A DNA stretch of 64,000 nt from Streptomyces sp. NBC_01429 (GCF_036231945.1 NZ_CP109599.1:1426001-1490000); one strand, 5' to 3'; counted from the first letter of the stretch, positions 1 through 12,100 are shown. The notes: generated from the sequence alone by a model not told the origin. Numbers and translations: made by a program.

Positions 1-15
1 TCTGAACCGGCATGG

Positions 16-58
16 GCAGGGCCCTGGAGCCGGAAGCGATCCGGGGCCAGGGCCCTGC
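16..58 (-). terminator. Hairpin after pglX, probable terminator
   Basis: A 12-base inverted repeat (16-27 against 47-58, GCAGGGCCCTGG and its complement) with a 19-base loop lies 14 bases beyond the pglX stop codon. There is no U-tract, as is common in Streptomyces. It suggests that the minus-strand pgl transcript ends here. Confidence 0.5.
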
Positions 59-71
59 ACGACCTCTCGGG

Positions 72-3000
72 TCAGTCGCTGTTCTTCTTCGCCGTACCGC
101 GCGTCTTCTTCTCCGGACGCCAGGCGGCCAGGTCCTGGACGGACAACCCGTGCTTGGGCAACTGCTCGTCCTGGAAAGCCTGATACTCCTCGGCCGGAGT
201 TCCGCCCCACTCCTCGTCGTGCTCACCGTGCCACTGACGAACCCATGGCATCAGTTCCTGGATGCCTGCCAGCAGGGGCGCGATGCGCGGAGTCTGCCAG
301 TCGGCTTGGATGGTGCGGTCGTTGACGAGGTTGACGAGTGCCTGCACTTGATCCTTGTGGTCCCAGCCGGCCCAGCCGAGCAGAAGCGTCGGATCGGAGT
401 CGGGCGACGCGTCGGGATAGGAGACGAACCGCTCCTTCGGTACGTCGAGCTTTCCGCGATGTGACCAGTAGGAGTGCTTGAGGAAGTCGGCGGAGGAGTA
501 CTTCGGCGGTACGGCGATGTCGAGCCGCTCGCCCGTCTTGTCCTCCTCGCGCTGAAGCTCCCACACCTGCTCCCACTCCGCCCGCTTCCGCAGACCGGAG
601 TCCTTGTAACGCAGCGCCGCGAGGTACGGCACGTGCTCCGCCGCGATGACCTCGGCCAGCACAGTCGCCAGGGTCGCATCTCGCTTGCCCAAGTGGTCGG
701 CCGCGTACAGTTCGGCAACGGACACGACATCGGCGTCCGTGCGCAGCGCGTCGGCGAGTTGAGAGACGGTGAGCGTGCGCGGCGCGCGGTAGCCGTCGCG
801 CAGGCCGAACCACAGCTTCTCGTCCTCGCACCGGTCGAGCAGCCAAGCCCGCAGGGCTTCCTTCTCCTTCTTCTCCCAGGGCTCACTGGACCATCGCCGC
901 TTGCACTCGGGACGCTCAATGAGCGCGATGTCCTTGCGGGAGGCGATGATGTCGATCCGGGCCTGGACGACGGCCTTGTACGCATCGGGCCAGTGCACGG
1001 GGATCTCCGTGACGGGCGTCGAACCGTGCCGCGCGAACCACGCGGTCTCCGCGTCCCCGGCGGCCACCTTGCGCGCGAGCACGATCTCGAAGGCCCGCTC
1101 ACCGAGGGCGACTTCGGGGGTGTCGGTCGGGCTGGGAAGCGTTGTACGGGCCACCTCAGCGGGGGTGAGGAGGTTGTACGAACCGTAAACGGTCCAGTCC
1201 AGCTCTTCCTGGATGGCGATCATCTGGGCGCGGAGGCTGGCGTGCTTGGTGCGAGCCTCATCAAAACGGAGACGCGTCGGGAGAGCTGCGGCGGTGATGG
1301 CGGAAGGCTCGTAGCCTGCCAGCGATGTAGCCCGGGAGTCCAAGAGCCGACCGAGGTTCAGGGAGAGGTCTGCTGGCAGGGGATATTCTTGAAGCTTGGT
1401 TCCGGTGAACTCGTAGCGCTCCTCCCACTCCTCGTCCTGGAGGCCACGCCCCAGACCGCTGCCGCCCTTGCCCTGGCTGACCTGCTTGAGCCAGAAACAA
1501 GCCGTCGACGAATTCAGCACCCCAAGCAGCGCCAGATGCTCATCCTCCGTTGCCCTCTCCGGAAGCTTGATCACAGGTGCGGACCTGTTAAAAACCCTCC
1601 CACCACGGTCCAGCACAAAGTGGTTATGCGTCGCCACAAATGCAAACGTGATCGAGAGTGGTGTCCGATACCTCTCCGATACCCATCGATACCAGGTCCA
1701 CCAGGGCTCATCAGAGTCGGCACGTGTGTCACCTCCGAAGCCCGTCGTTGAACCCAGCACCCGCCGCATTGTCCAAAGGTGACGCCCCCAACCTGTGTCT
1801 ACGTCCAAGGGCACCGCAGCATGGGCCTCGTCATACGGAACCAACGCCGGTGTCTCGCATGCCTCACGCCAGTCCCGCACTACTTCACCGATAACCAGTT
1901 CCCTACGCAGATCCGCAGAGTCCTGGTGATGACGGAACCAAGACTCCGAGAGGAAGAAAACTTCGTCCTGCCCCGGGAAGCTGGCAAAGCCAATGGGTCT
2001 GTCCAGCAGAGACCCCAGAACGCGAGGTGCCGCATCCAGAGCAGCATTCAGATCCGAAGCACCACCCCCACTCAGGCTCCAGGGGAACTCGCTAAGGCTG
2101 CCTCGTTGCCTATCGACCACGCTCACCCAGCCCGACTCGTATCCTGGCTGACTCACCTGCTCGACGATTGCCCTCCATACCAGCCCATGCGCGGGATCCT
2201 CCGGCTGATTCGGCTCACCCCGAACCCCCAGCACCGCCCGCACCGGATCCCCCTGCATAGCCGTCCGGTTACGCCCCGCCAAAATCACCGTCGGCGTCCC
2301 GTGCCCCGGAATAAACGCCCCGGACGTGTCAATCACGTGGCTCAGGTCAACGCCCGGATAGTCGCCCTTCCGCTTCGTCACCGGGTCCTTGTAAGGCCCC
2401 CCGTGCAGGAATGACTCAATAAGCACCTTGCCGAACTCCCTCTTCATGAAGGAGTTCGACGTGATCTGCCCCGTAAACCCAGCTGCTCGATCCGTCCCCG
2501 ACCCCCGCACCGCAAGCTCAAAGATCCGCTGTGCGAACGGCACCGACAACGCATACTTCCCCGCGCAAGCAAAATACGCCCTGCGGTAATTCTCGTTCTC
2601 CTGCTTGTCCTTGACCGTGATGTAAGGAGGGTTGCCCACCACCACGTGGTAGCTCCCCCTCCCCAGCAGGTCAACGCTCTCCTTGAACTCCCGCACGTCC
2701 TCAGTCCGGTACAAGAACGGCCCCGCGTCCTTCACGTCATCGAACGTCGGGTCGCTGTCGCGCCCCGCGTCCCGACCGTGCAGCAGCGAGTCCCCGACCG
2801 CGACGTTGATCGGAAACCCCGGCGCCGCCGCCAGCCGCGTCTCGCCGTACTCCCCCAGCGCCGCGACCAGCAGCCGGAAGCGGGCGATGGCCACTGCGAA
2901 GGGGTTCTTGTCGCAGCCGTGGACGGACTCCAGGGCGCGCCGGATGAGTACGTCGTCCTGAGTGCCCGGTTCCAGGGCGCGCCACTTCTCCAGCAGTCGC

Positions 3001-3872
3001 CGGAACATGCCCAGCAGGAAGTGCCCCGAGCCGCAGGCCGGGTCGATGCAGCGCAGCCCGCGTCGAGCCGCGCCGCCCTCCCCGACCGGTCCGTACTTCC
3101 ACTCCGGTTCCAGGCCGAACGCCTCGACGGCCGGTTCCAGCGTCAGGTCGAGGATGAACTCCTCGACGAACTCGGGAGTCTGGAGCAGCGCGTACGTCTT
3201 GCGCGCGTGTTCGCTCAGGTCCTGGTAGAGGTCGCCCAGGAAACGGGTGTCGAGGCCACGTTCGTCCTGACGTTCCCCGGCGCCCTCGGCCCCGGCGCCC
3301 TCCACCCCAGCGCCGTCACCCGCGCTCACCCCCACACCCGCCGCGCCCTGCGTGAAGTCGTGGACGATCTCGCCGTCCGCTCCCCGCGCCCGCCAGAACT
3401 GCAGCAGCCTCGTTGCCGCGCCGTACGACGGCGACAGCTCCCACAGCGGGTTGTGGGCCTTGTCGAAGAGGCCGGCCGCCGCCTCGTGCGCGCCTGCCAG
3501 GTACGTGAAGGACGCTTCGAGCCAGTCGCGGTCGTTCAGCTCGGGAGATGTACGGAAGAACTCCGCGTGCCGGTCCTCCGCGTCCGCCAGACCCTCGCCC
3601 GGGCCCGCCAGGAAGCGGACGTCGATGAGGCGGTTGTCCTCGCAGAAGCGGACGAAGACGCAGGCCAGGATCCAGGCCGCCGCCGCCTGGGTGACGCGTT
3701 CGTCCCGCCAGGCCCCGTACGTGGCTGCCGTGCGCAGGGCCGCGCGGGCCGCTTCGTACTCCTGCTCAAGCCGTGCGCGGATGTCGTCCTCGGACTCCGT
3801 GCGGGCCCGCAGGTCGTCCTCCAGCGCGGTGACCTGCTTTCGAAGGTCCTTGAGCAGTGCGGCCTTGTCCAC
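72..3872 (-). CDS. pglX: BREX-2 adenine-specific DNA methyltransferase PglX
   Basis: This is the class I N6-adenine methyltransferase of the type 2 BREX/phage growth limitation system, which modifies DNA as part of phage defence. Of 1266 residues, the N-terminal 30 or so form a charged coiled coil. The SAM-binding motif DPACGSGHF starts near residue 277, and the catalytic NPPY motif near residue 414 marks an amino-methyltransferase. A long specificity and accessory C-terminal region follows. I chose the GTG at 3872 because an SD-like GGAGAGAAGGA lies just upstream and the protein then begins like other PglX proteins; the frame stays open to 4175. It is the last gene of pglW, helicase, pglX on the same strand. 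Its middle part (roughly 1500-2700) is visibly poorer in G+C than the flanks. Family assignment is firm; BREX-2 activity also needs pglY and pglZ, which are not visible here. Confidence 0.93.
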   Translation of the reverse strand: MDKAALLKDLRKQVTALEDDLRARTESEDDIRARLEQEYEAARAALRTAATYGAWRDERVTQAAAAWILACVFVRFCEDNRLIDVRFLAGPGEGLADAEDRHAEFFRTSPELNDRDWLEASFTYLAGAHEAAAGLFDKAHNPLWELSPSYGAATRLLQFWRARGADGEIVHDFTQGAAGVGVSAGDGAGVEGAGAEGAGERQDERGLDTRFLGDLYQDLSEHARKTYALLQTPEFVEEFILDLTLEPAVEAFGLEPEWKYGPVGEGGAARRGLRCIDPACGSGHFLLGMFRRLLEKWRALEPGTQDDVLIRRALESVHGCDKNPFAVAIARFRLLVAALGEYGETRLAAAPGFPINVAVGDSLLHGRDAGRDSDPTFDDVKDAGPFLYRTEDVREFKESVDLLGRGSYHVVVGNPPYITVKDKQENENYRRAYFACAGKYALSVPFAQRIFELAVRGSGTDRAAGFTGQITSNSFMKREFGKVLIESFLHGGPYKDPVTKRKGDYPGVDLSHVIDTSGAFIPGHGTPTVILAGRNRTAMQGDPVRAVLGVRGEPNQPEDPAHGLVWRAIVEQVSQPGYESGWVSVVDRQRGSLSEFPWSLSGGGASDLNAALDAAPRVLGSLLDRPIGFASFPGQDEVFFLSESWFRHHQDSADLRRELVIGEVVRDWREACETPALVPYDEAHAAVPLDVDTGWGRHLWTMRRVLGSTTGFGGDTRADSDEPWWTWYRWVSERYRTPLSITFAFVATHNHFVLDRGGRVFNRSAPVIKLPERATEDEHLALLGVLNSSTACFWLKQVSQGKGGSGLGRGLQDEEWEERYEFTGTKLQEYPLPADLSLNLGRLLDSRATSLAGYEPSAITAAALPTRLRFDEARTKHASLRAQMIAIQEELDWTVYGSYNLLTPAEVARTTLPSPTDTPEVALGERAFEIVLARKVAAGDAETAWFARHGSTPVTEIPVHWPDAYKAVVQARIDIIASRKDIALIERPECKRRWSSEPWEKKEKEALRAWLLDRCEDEKLWFGLRDGYRAPRTLTVSQLADALRTDADVVSVAELYAADHLGKRDATLATVLAEVIAAEHVPYLAALRYKDSGLRKRAEWEQVWELQREEDKTGERLDIAVPPKYSSADFLKHSYWSHRGKLDVPKERFVSYPDASPDSDPTLLLGWAGWDHKDQVQALVNLVNDRTIQADWQTPRIAPLLAGIQELMPWVRQWHGEHDEEWGGTPAEEYQAFQDEQLPKHGLSVQDLAAWRPEKKTRGTAKKNSD

Positions 3873-4066
3873 CGGGGCGTCCTTCTCTCCGTCGTTCCCA
3901 ACACATCCCCCCTTCTCGCCGTCCCGCGCACAGCCCCCACCCCCGTCAAGAGCCGGGGGCTCGCGGTCCGGGCCCAGGGGCCCACCGTCCAACCCGTCCA
4001 TCCTGCCAGCCCGCGCCCACCTACTCGGCCCGCGCTTTCCTCCGCAGGCCCGCCACGCCCGACCGC

Positions 4067-7000
4067 TCAACCGGCGTTGATACGGTCCGGCCCGCCCGTG
4101 AGGGTGCCTCGTTCGTGGAGTTCGGTGATGTCGTCCGCCAGGGCATCGCGGATATCGCTGCCCAGTCGGCGCCATCCGAAGAACTCACACGCCTGACGAA
4201 TCAGTTCATCCTCTGACATACCGGGGCATTCAGCCGCGAGTTTCCTCAGCGCCAGCCTGCGCTCCACCGGGGCGATCTGGGTGACCTTCCGTGCCGTCTC
4301 GCCTCCGTCGGGACGGCGGGCCGCCGGTACGGTTCGGCCGGCGTTGTTGTAGAAGCCGTCGCGCTCGGTCGCCTTCCCGACCTGACCAGCGCGTCGGCCA
4401 CGGTGAGGACGTTCTGCCGGATGCGGCTGCCCGCTCTCGCCACTCCCCACGCCTCCCGCGCACGCTGGACGAGCAGATCCGTATGGACCGGGCCCTCCTC
4501 GTCGATGACCGCCGTCAGCAGCTTGCGCAGGGCGGGCCTGGCTTCCAGGGTGTGGAGTTCGTGGCGCGGGGTGACCACCACGGAACTGGTCCGGTACGGG
4601 GCGCTCCACCCACGGTCTGCCTCCGCGAGGGCCACCGGCACCCGTTCGTGCACGACCTCCACCGTGCCCCCGGCCGCGTCCGCCGGATCCTTGGTCCCCG
4701 TGATGGCCTGAGGGGGGTACGGGCCGGTTGCCGTCCCATACGTCGGGGCGTCACCGGCACCATGGGCACCACCCGCATCACCGCCGCCCGATGGCGTCAC
4801 CGGCGCCCGGTCCATGAGCGGGCCCTCGGCGATCGCCTTCTCCACCGCCGTGCGGAGGCGCAGCTCCGCCGCCGTCCGGCCCCGGTACCAGTCGGTGCCC
4901 CAGATCCGGTAGAGCCGCCAGCCCAGGCCGTTCAGGACCTGCTCGCGCAGCCGGTCGCGGTCGCGGGCGGCCTTGGAGGAGTGGTACATGGCGCCGTCGC
5001 ACTCGATGCCCAGGGCGTACGCGCCGGGCAGCTCCGGGTGGCGCAGGCCCAGGTCGATGCGGTAGCCCGCGACGCCGACCTGGGGCTGGACCGTATAGCC
5101 CCAGCCGCGCAGGACACCGAGTACCGACTCCTCGAAGGGGCTGTCCGGCTCCGCGTCGCTCTGGACGACGTCCCGGGCCAGGACGGACGGGCCGTTCTCC
5201 GCGTACTCCAGGTAGCGCTTGAGGTGCTGGACACTCTCGTTGGTGCTGTCCGCGAGGCTGCCGCCACGGAACGAGGCGACGACCTCCATCCGGTAGCGGG
5301 CGCGGGTGACGGCGACGTTGAGGCGGCGCCAGCCGCCGCCCTTGTTGATGGGGCCGAAGTTCAGGCCGAGCTTGCCGTGCTCGTCGGGGCCGTAGCCGAC
5401 GGACATGATCATGACGTCGCGCTCGTCGCCCTGGACCGATTCGAGGTTCTTGACGAAGAAGCCGTCGAGCCGTCCTTCGGTGAAGCAGTGATCCAGATCG
5501 GGGCGGCTCAGGCGGGCCTGCTGGACGGCCTGGTCGATGGCGGTGGCCTGGGCCTGGGAGAGGGCGACGACACCGAGGGTGCGGCCGGGGCGGGTGTCGA
5601 AGTGGTGGATCACGCGCCCGGCGACGAAGTCCGCCTCCTTCAGGTTGTCCCGTCGGCCGCCCTTGTCGTAGACGCCGTCGGCCTTGAGGAAGGCGACGCC
5701 CACGTCATTGCCTTCGTCCAGGGCGCCGGGGAAGGTCACCATCGAGTTCTTGTAGAACGAGTGGTTGCTGAAGGTGATCAGGTTCTCGTGGCGGCTGCGG
5801 TAGTGCCAGAGCAGGGACAGCTCGCGCATGGCTCCGGCTTTGCACGCGTGCAGCAGCGACTCGAAGGAGTCGGGCATGTCCCCGACGTCGTCCTCGGGAT
5901 CGTCCTCGACCGAGGTGTCGAAGAACGAGGTGGGCGGCAGCTGCTTCTCGTCCCCCGCGACGACCAGACTTCTGCCCCGGTAGACGCAGTTGACCGCGTC
6001 GCCGGGACGGACCTGGGATGCCTCGTCGAAGATCACCACATCGAAGTCGTATTCGGCGGGCAGGAGTTGGCTGACCGTCAGCGGGCTCATCATGAAGCAG
6101 GGTTTGATCCGCTGGACGACGTCGCGTGTTCTGCCGAGCAGCTCGCGCACCGGCAGGTGCCGGGTCTTCTTCTCCGCCTCCCGGACGATGACCGCTCCGC
6201 CGCCTCCGCCGAAGCGCCGTGGGCGGCGCTTGTTGCACGCCTCGATCACCGCGCCGGCCGCGGCGGCGACCAGGCGGCGGTCGGCCTCCTGGAAGTCGGC
6301 GACCCGCGCGTCGAGGTCGTCCGAGCGCGTGCTGCGCACCCGGGGGTCCGTGGCGAGTATGCCGTCGGTCCAGGAGGTCAACACTGCCTGTTCGACGACG
6401 GCGGGCAGGTGCGTCGGATCGATGCCGCGCTCGGCCGCGCGGGGTACGAGATCGTCGGCGCCGTGCCGGGCGAGGACGGCGAGGCCGTCGCGGTACGCCT
6501 GCCACTCCTCGGGGCCGCGGGGGTCGGCGAGCAGGCCGTCGACCGTATGCCGGGCCTGGTCGAGGCCACCAAGGAGGGCCGGGGACAGCTGGGCTCCGCG
6601 GGCGGCGTCGAAGAGACCGATCAGCTTCTCGGCGGCGCTCGCCCAGCGGGTCGCCCGGCGGGTCGCCTCGTCGCACCAGTCGCCCAGTGCGCGCCGTACC
6701 TGGCCTGCGAGGAGGCCGGGCAGCGGGTCGGGGTCGGCGCCGTCGGCCAGGCGGTCGGCGGCCAGGGGGCTCGGAGGCGTGTCGCGGGTGAGGGTCGCGA
6801 TGCGGTCGGCGGTGGCCAGGGCGCTGTCGAGGGCTTCCAGGCCGTCCTGAGCGTCCGGGGTGTACCGGCCGAGGAGGCCGCTGTGCTTCTCCCTGAGACC
6901 GGCCGTCCCTGTCGCCGCCCGGTGCCAGGCCAGCGCCTGATCCAGCCGGGCCGGGAGCTTCTTGTTCCAGCCGCCGTCGTGGGTGAGGGCGGCCACGGTG

Positions 7001-9063
7001 GCGCGGTCGGCCCTGGCCTGGGCGGAGAAGCGGGCGATCGGTCCGCGGTGATCCTTCGCGAACCGTTGGACCAGCGCGGGCAGGTCGCTCGCTTCCCGGA
7101 CCTGTTCGCCGAAGACATCCTCGGCCGCCGCCCGGGCCTTCGCCTCCACGTCGAGGGCGTCGCGCAGCTCCTGTGCCGCCCGGTGTGACTCGGTCAGGGC
7201 GCCGGTGTCGAACCAGCCCGGGGGCGGACGGTGGGTGGCGGTGGTCAGATCGGCCAGCTCGCACAGGGCGGAGGCAGCGTCGGCCCGATCCGGCTTGGGC
7301 ATGCCCAACAGGTCTGCCAGTTCGGCTAGTTGACCGGATACGTCTTCGGGGAGGCCGGAGGCCGTGGTGGTCGTACGAGCCGGGAGGCCGGCCCGCAGCG
7401 ACCGTACCGTCTGCTGGAGTTCGCGCACCGAGCGCGGCTCGGCCATCGCTGCGGGGAACGGCCGGCGGCCCGCGGCCGTGCGCAGGGCGTCGAGCGCGTC
7501 GGCGGCCTCGGAGAGCACCGCGGGCGCCGAGGCGCCGGTCAGTCCGCGCCAGGGAAAGGAGTCCCCCTCGGCGGCGGGGCGCCAGGCGCGGCTGATGGCC
7601 TCGGCGGCGGTACGGAGTTCACGCAGGCCGCCTGCGCTCAGTCCGCTGACGGTGCCGGCGTTCCGGGCGGTCAGCGGAAGGTGTGGAGTGTCCTCTCCGG
7701 CCAGCTGGATCAGGCGTCCCAGGGCGTCGTGCAGGGTGAGCCCGAGCGGCTCCCGGAGCTGGTTCATCGCGGCGGCGTAGGCGGACAGCTCCACCCTCAG
7801 CTGCCGGGCCCGTTCCAGCTCGTGCTCGGCGGCGCCGCTGACGGGCGCCTCGGTGGTCAGGACCCGGGCGAGTTCGCCCGCCACCGCCTTCTTGCTGATG
7901 TCCCCGCTGTGCAGCGCCATGACGAAGTCGCCGAGCCCGACCCCGCGCAGCCGGTTGCGCACCACGTCGAGTGCGGCGGCCTTCTCACTGACGAAGAGCA
8001 CGCTGCGGCCGGAGTGGATGAGGGCGGCGATCATATTGGTGATGGTCTGGCTCTTGCCGGTGCCGGGCGGGCCGCTCATCACGAACGAACGGTTGTCGAG
8101 AGCCGCCGCGATGCACTGCCGCTGCGACGCGTCGGCGTCCATGACCAGCGGTGTCTTCTCGGGCAGTTGGACGTCGTCGATACGGTCCAGCTCCGGGGGT
8201 TCGAAGCCGATCAGCTCGTCGGGCAGGCCCGCATCCGGGCCGAGGCCGATGGCCCGTACCAGCGGATGGGCCAGGATACGGTCCTCGTTCTGCTGAAGGT
8301 CCTGGTACATGGCCTCGCGGTGCGAGGCGAACAGTCCGAGCACTCTCCGGTCGTCGACCGACCAGTCCTTCTGGCCCGCGGCTACCTCGCGCGCGGCGGA
8401 CAGCAGGGCGGCCAGGTCGGCGGAGTCCTTGGCGGTGACCGGAGTCCAGTCGATACCGAGCCGCTCCAGCTTCACCGCGAGGGCCGGATTGTGCATGCGG
8501 TCCTGACCCTCGGCCGGGTACAGCCGGAAGCGGCGGTTGCTGTCCCTGCGCAGCTCCACCGGGACCAGCAGCAGCGGGGCCGAGCTGCTCTCGTACGCAC
8601 CGTCCTCGCGCCAGTCGAGCATGCCGACCCCGAGCCACAGCACCCACAGGCCGTAGTCGTTGTACATCTGGCCCGCCTTCTGGCGAAGCCGGTACAGCGC
8701 GCTGTCCAGCGCGGCCTGGGTGGACTTCTGGGTGACCAGCCCGGGCGTGACCGGCCCGGGGAGGAAAGGGCGTTCAACGCTACCGGTCTCCGTACCGCTG
8801 CCCGCGTCCTCCCCGGTGGAGTCCGGTTCCTCCACGACCCGGGCGAAGTCCCACCCCTTGGCCAGTCCGTCCAGCAGGACGGAGGGGTCGGGTGAGGTCA
8901 ACTCCAGTGTGGTGCCGCTCTTTCCGGCGTGCCGGAAGTTCAGGAGCCGGTTGCGTCCGCCCATGTCCAGCAGGGAGGTGCGCCAGCTCTCCAGAACCGT
9001 CTTCAGCCGGTCGAGTCCGGGGTCGCTCCCGACGGATCGGGCGGTCGTGTGCCGATGGGGCAT
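4067..9063 (-). CDS. DUF4011 / SF1 helicase / Vsr-like nuclease protein, frameshifted near its 3' end
   Basis: A very large putative DNA helicase-nuclease lies inside the pgl locus. In order: a DUF4011-type N-terminus (LLDMGGRNRLLNF near residue 35); a Walker A motif GPPGTGKS with its lysine near 337; a long helical insertion; motif II DEAS near 1013; the remaining superfamily 1 C-terminal helicase motifs; and a Vsr-like endonuclease segment (IECDGAMYH, about 1320-1410). The ATG at 9063 has AGGAGG 11 bases upstream. The starting frame stops at 4246 with an arginine/proline-rich tail that looks out of frame. A shifted frame continues from about 4375 to 4067 with a sensible DUF3320-like C-terminus. 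One missing base near 4375-4378 would restore a protein of about 1665 residues. No canonical slippery heptamer is seen, so mutation or sequencing error is likelier than programmed shifting. It lies 82 bases after pglW and about 194 before pglX, so co-transcription is inferred. Confidence 0.85.
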
Positions 9064-9145
9064 ACGGAAGGACCTCCTGGGGCCGCGGACACAGGGGTGT
9101 CCCTTCCGGCAGGCCCCCCTGGAGATATGTGCATATCAGCAGGGG

Positions 9146-12100
9146 TCATCCAACACGCCCGATTTCGTCAACCTGATGTTCAGCTGTTGCACCGGTCCGC
9201 AGTTCCTTGAGGAACAGTGCGTCCAGCACCGCCCATTCCGTGGCCCGGTCGACGACCTCGACCGTCCGGCCGTCGAGCGTCGGTGTCTGGGCCGGGTCCT
9301 CCATGGGGCAGAGCACCCACAGGCCGTGCGGGGTCCGGGACGGACGGCGGGCGGCCTGCTGGACCGTCACCAGAAGGGTGTGGCCACCGCCGTCGAAGTA
9401 CCGTGCGATCAGGCCCGCGTTGTGGAGAAAGAGCACCGCTCTGGGACCGGACTCCTCGGCCAGGGCGGACAGCCGGGCCGTCAGCCGCTCGGTGACCTGC
9501 TCGACGTACGAGCGCAGACCCGGCCGGAGTTCACCTGAGGAGGTGAACGCGGCGTCGGCGCGCAGAACCTTCGGCCACTCCGTGCCCAGTTCCTCGGCGA
9601 GCGCGCGGAACGTCGTCATGAACTCGGCGCCCAGGTCCACCGGCACCACGCCATAGGCGCGGGCGAGCGCCGCGGCCGTGCCGGGCAGTTCGGTGCCCTT
9701 GACCGTGATCGCGAGGAAGCCGCCGCTCCGGACGGACTCGGTCAGCCTGGTGTGCAGTACGGCTCGGGGGTCGCGGCCGGTGACCGCGGCGGACTGTGCG
9801 GCGGCGAGGAGCACGCTCGTACGGGTGCGGGTGGAGCTGGTCCGGTCCACGGGCTCGACGGCCCGGGGGAAGAACCGTCTGCGGTCCACGTCGTACTCGG
9901 TGTCGAAGCCGGCCTCCTTCAGCGCGTCGCCGATCTCGACATGGGTCGGTGGTTCGGCGAGGGGCAGGGACGGGAAGCGGACCTTCACCCGGGCCAGGAG
10001 TTCGGTGACGGAGATACCCGTCTCCTGCCGGAGTCCGGCCGGAGCCTGGGAGATACGCAGCGCGCGGGCGAGGCCGAGCCGGCGCGGATACAGCTCCAGC
10101 CGGGGCGAGGCCGCGGCGTCCTGGGCGACCGAGGCCGCGAGGGAGACGAGCCGGGTGTCGGCGAGGGGCGGCATACCGTCCGGGGCTGAGGTGCCCCGGA
10201 GCGTACGGACGACGGAACCACGGCCGGGCAGCGGGTCCTCGGCCGCCAGCCGGTCGGCCGCCAGGCCCAGGGCCGCCGCGTAGTCGGCCAGTTCCTGCGG
10301 GGTGGGATCGTCGGCACCCGGCAGGGATTCCAGGGCCAGCAGGACGCGGGAGCCCCGGCGCAGCACGGCGAACCGGGGTTCGTACTCCTCGGCCGACGCA
10401 CCGCGCTGAAAGACCTCCGCGTCGGCGGCGGCGCGTACCACCGCGAGAGATTTCGCGAGGGTCCGCTCGGCGGTGTCGTCCGCCGCACCGTGCCGGATAC
10501 GCAGCTCGGCGGCTGCTTCCTGGACGGTCATGACCCTGCCGGACAGCTCCAGGATTCCCACCAGTTCGTCCCGGACGGCGGTCAGCCACGGTGCCGCGCT
10601 CCACTCCTCGATCGCGGCGACATGGTGGCGCGAGACCGTGGCCTGGCTGGTGCCGAGATGCTTGGCGATCACGGTCTGGGGGGGCCAGGGGCCGAGGGGG
10701 GAGACACCGCCGCCCTCGTCCCTCGGCTGGGGAATGCCGAGCGTCAGCCGGACGACGGCCGGGCGCAGATTGTTGCCCCTGGCCGGGCCCGGGGTCAGCC
10801 GGACGGCGAGCGAGTCGACGGATTCGTGCGCGATCAGCTCGGCCGACGGCTCCTCGGGGCGGTCGGCAGGGTTTACGGACGCCGTCGCGGATCCTGCCGT
10901 ACGTGCGGGGGCGGGCCGTGGCTCGGGCGGGGCCCCCGGCCGACGCAGCCGGGCCGTCCACTGCTTGTGGCGGCGGCCCAGCTCCCGTCGTACGAGCACG
11001 CCGGCGCCACGGGCCCGGGCGACGGTGTGCAGCGGGATGTCGAGCAGTTCGCCCACGGTCGCCGCGCCCAGACCATTGGCGACGGATTCGGCGCGGGGGG
11101 ACAGTCCCGCGGGCCCCAGGGCGAGCGTGAGGTCGGCGGCTGCGGCCGCCGCGTCACGGGCCTCTTCGGTGGTCGCGGCGGCGGAGCCGATGGTCGCCGG
11201 GGTGGTGGCGGGCCGGGCGGCATCGGCGGCGCGGAAGACCTGCCGCCAGGCATCCTCCATCTGCTGGAAGGAGTCGAACCGGTGGTCGACGTCGCGGTGC
11301 ATGGCCCGCTGGAAGAAGGCGGTCAGTCCGTCGCTCAGATCGGCTTCGAACAGTTCGGTGGCGATGTACGGCCGGATGTCCTCGCTCATCCGCGGGTCGC
11401 TCTGGCCATCACCCCAGACGGGCCGCTCTCCGGACGCCATCTCGTGCAGGGTGACGGCGGTGGCGTACCTCTCCGCGTGGTCGTCGTACAGGGACCTGCG
11501 GACGCTGCCGAGGAAGGGATCCAGATAGCCGCGCGTGCCGGCGGTGACGTCCCGCTCGGAGGCATCGGCCAGCGAGAAGTCGAAGAGCATCAGCTGGGAG
11601 GATCCGTCGTCGCGCTGATACAGACCGAGATTGTCCGGCTTGATGTCGCGATGCCGGACGCCTTTGGCTGCCAGCTGGTCGAGAGCGATGAACAGGTCGT
11701 TCCCGTAGCGCTCCAGCTCCGCATAGCTGAGCCGGCCCCGGTCGCGCAGGCGCCCGCCGAGCGACGTCTCCCCCGCGCAGTCGAGTTCGAGGACGGTGTG
11801 GCCGGCGATCTCCCGCGGCCCGTCGAGCAGCCGGACGATACGCCCGCCGCCCACCGCCTTGAGAGCATTCGCCTCCGCGTAGAGCCGCGCGTCCTTGTCC
11901 CGGTCGAGGGCGACCTTGAACACCCGCTCCTCCCGGACCGGTTCTCCGTCCAGCCCCTCCGCACCCGCCACGATCCGCTCCACGAGGAGGGCTCGTGCGG
12001 TCGCTCCGGTCCCGAGCACCCGCCGTACGGTCCAGTCGGGGTGGAGGAGCTGGCCGGGGAGCGCGGTGAGGGGGTCCGTGTCGACGACGGCCGGCTCGGG

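Noticed and set aside
2646..4196. Plus-strand open frame opposite the start of pglX
   Set aside because: Shadow of the pglX coding strand; low complexity and no family features.
4291..7188. Plus-strand open frame of about 965 codons opposite the helicase gene
   Set aside because: Mirror frame of a high-GC3 gene; the minus-strand reading has clear helicase motifs.
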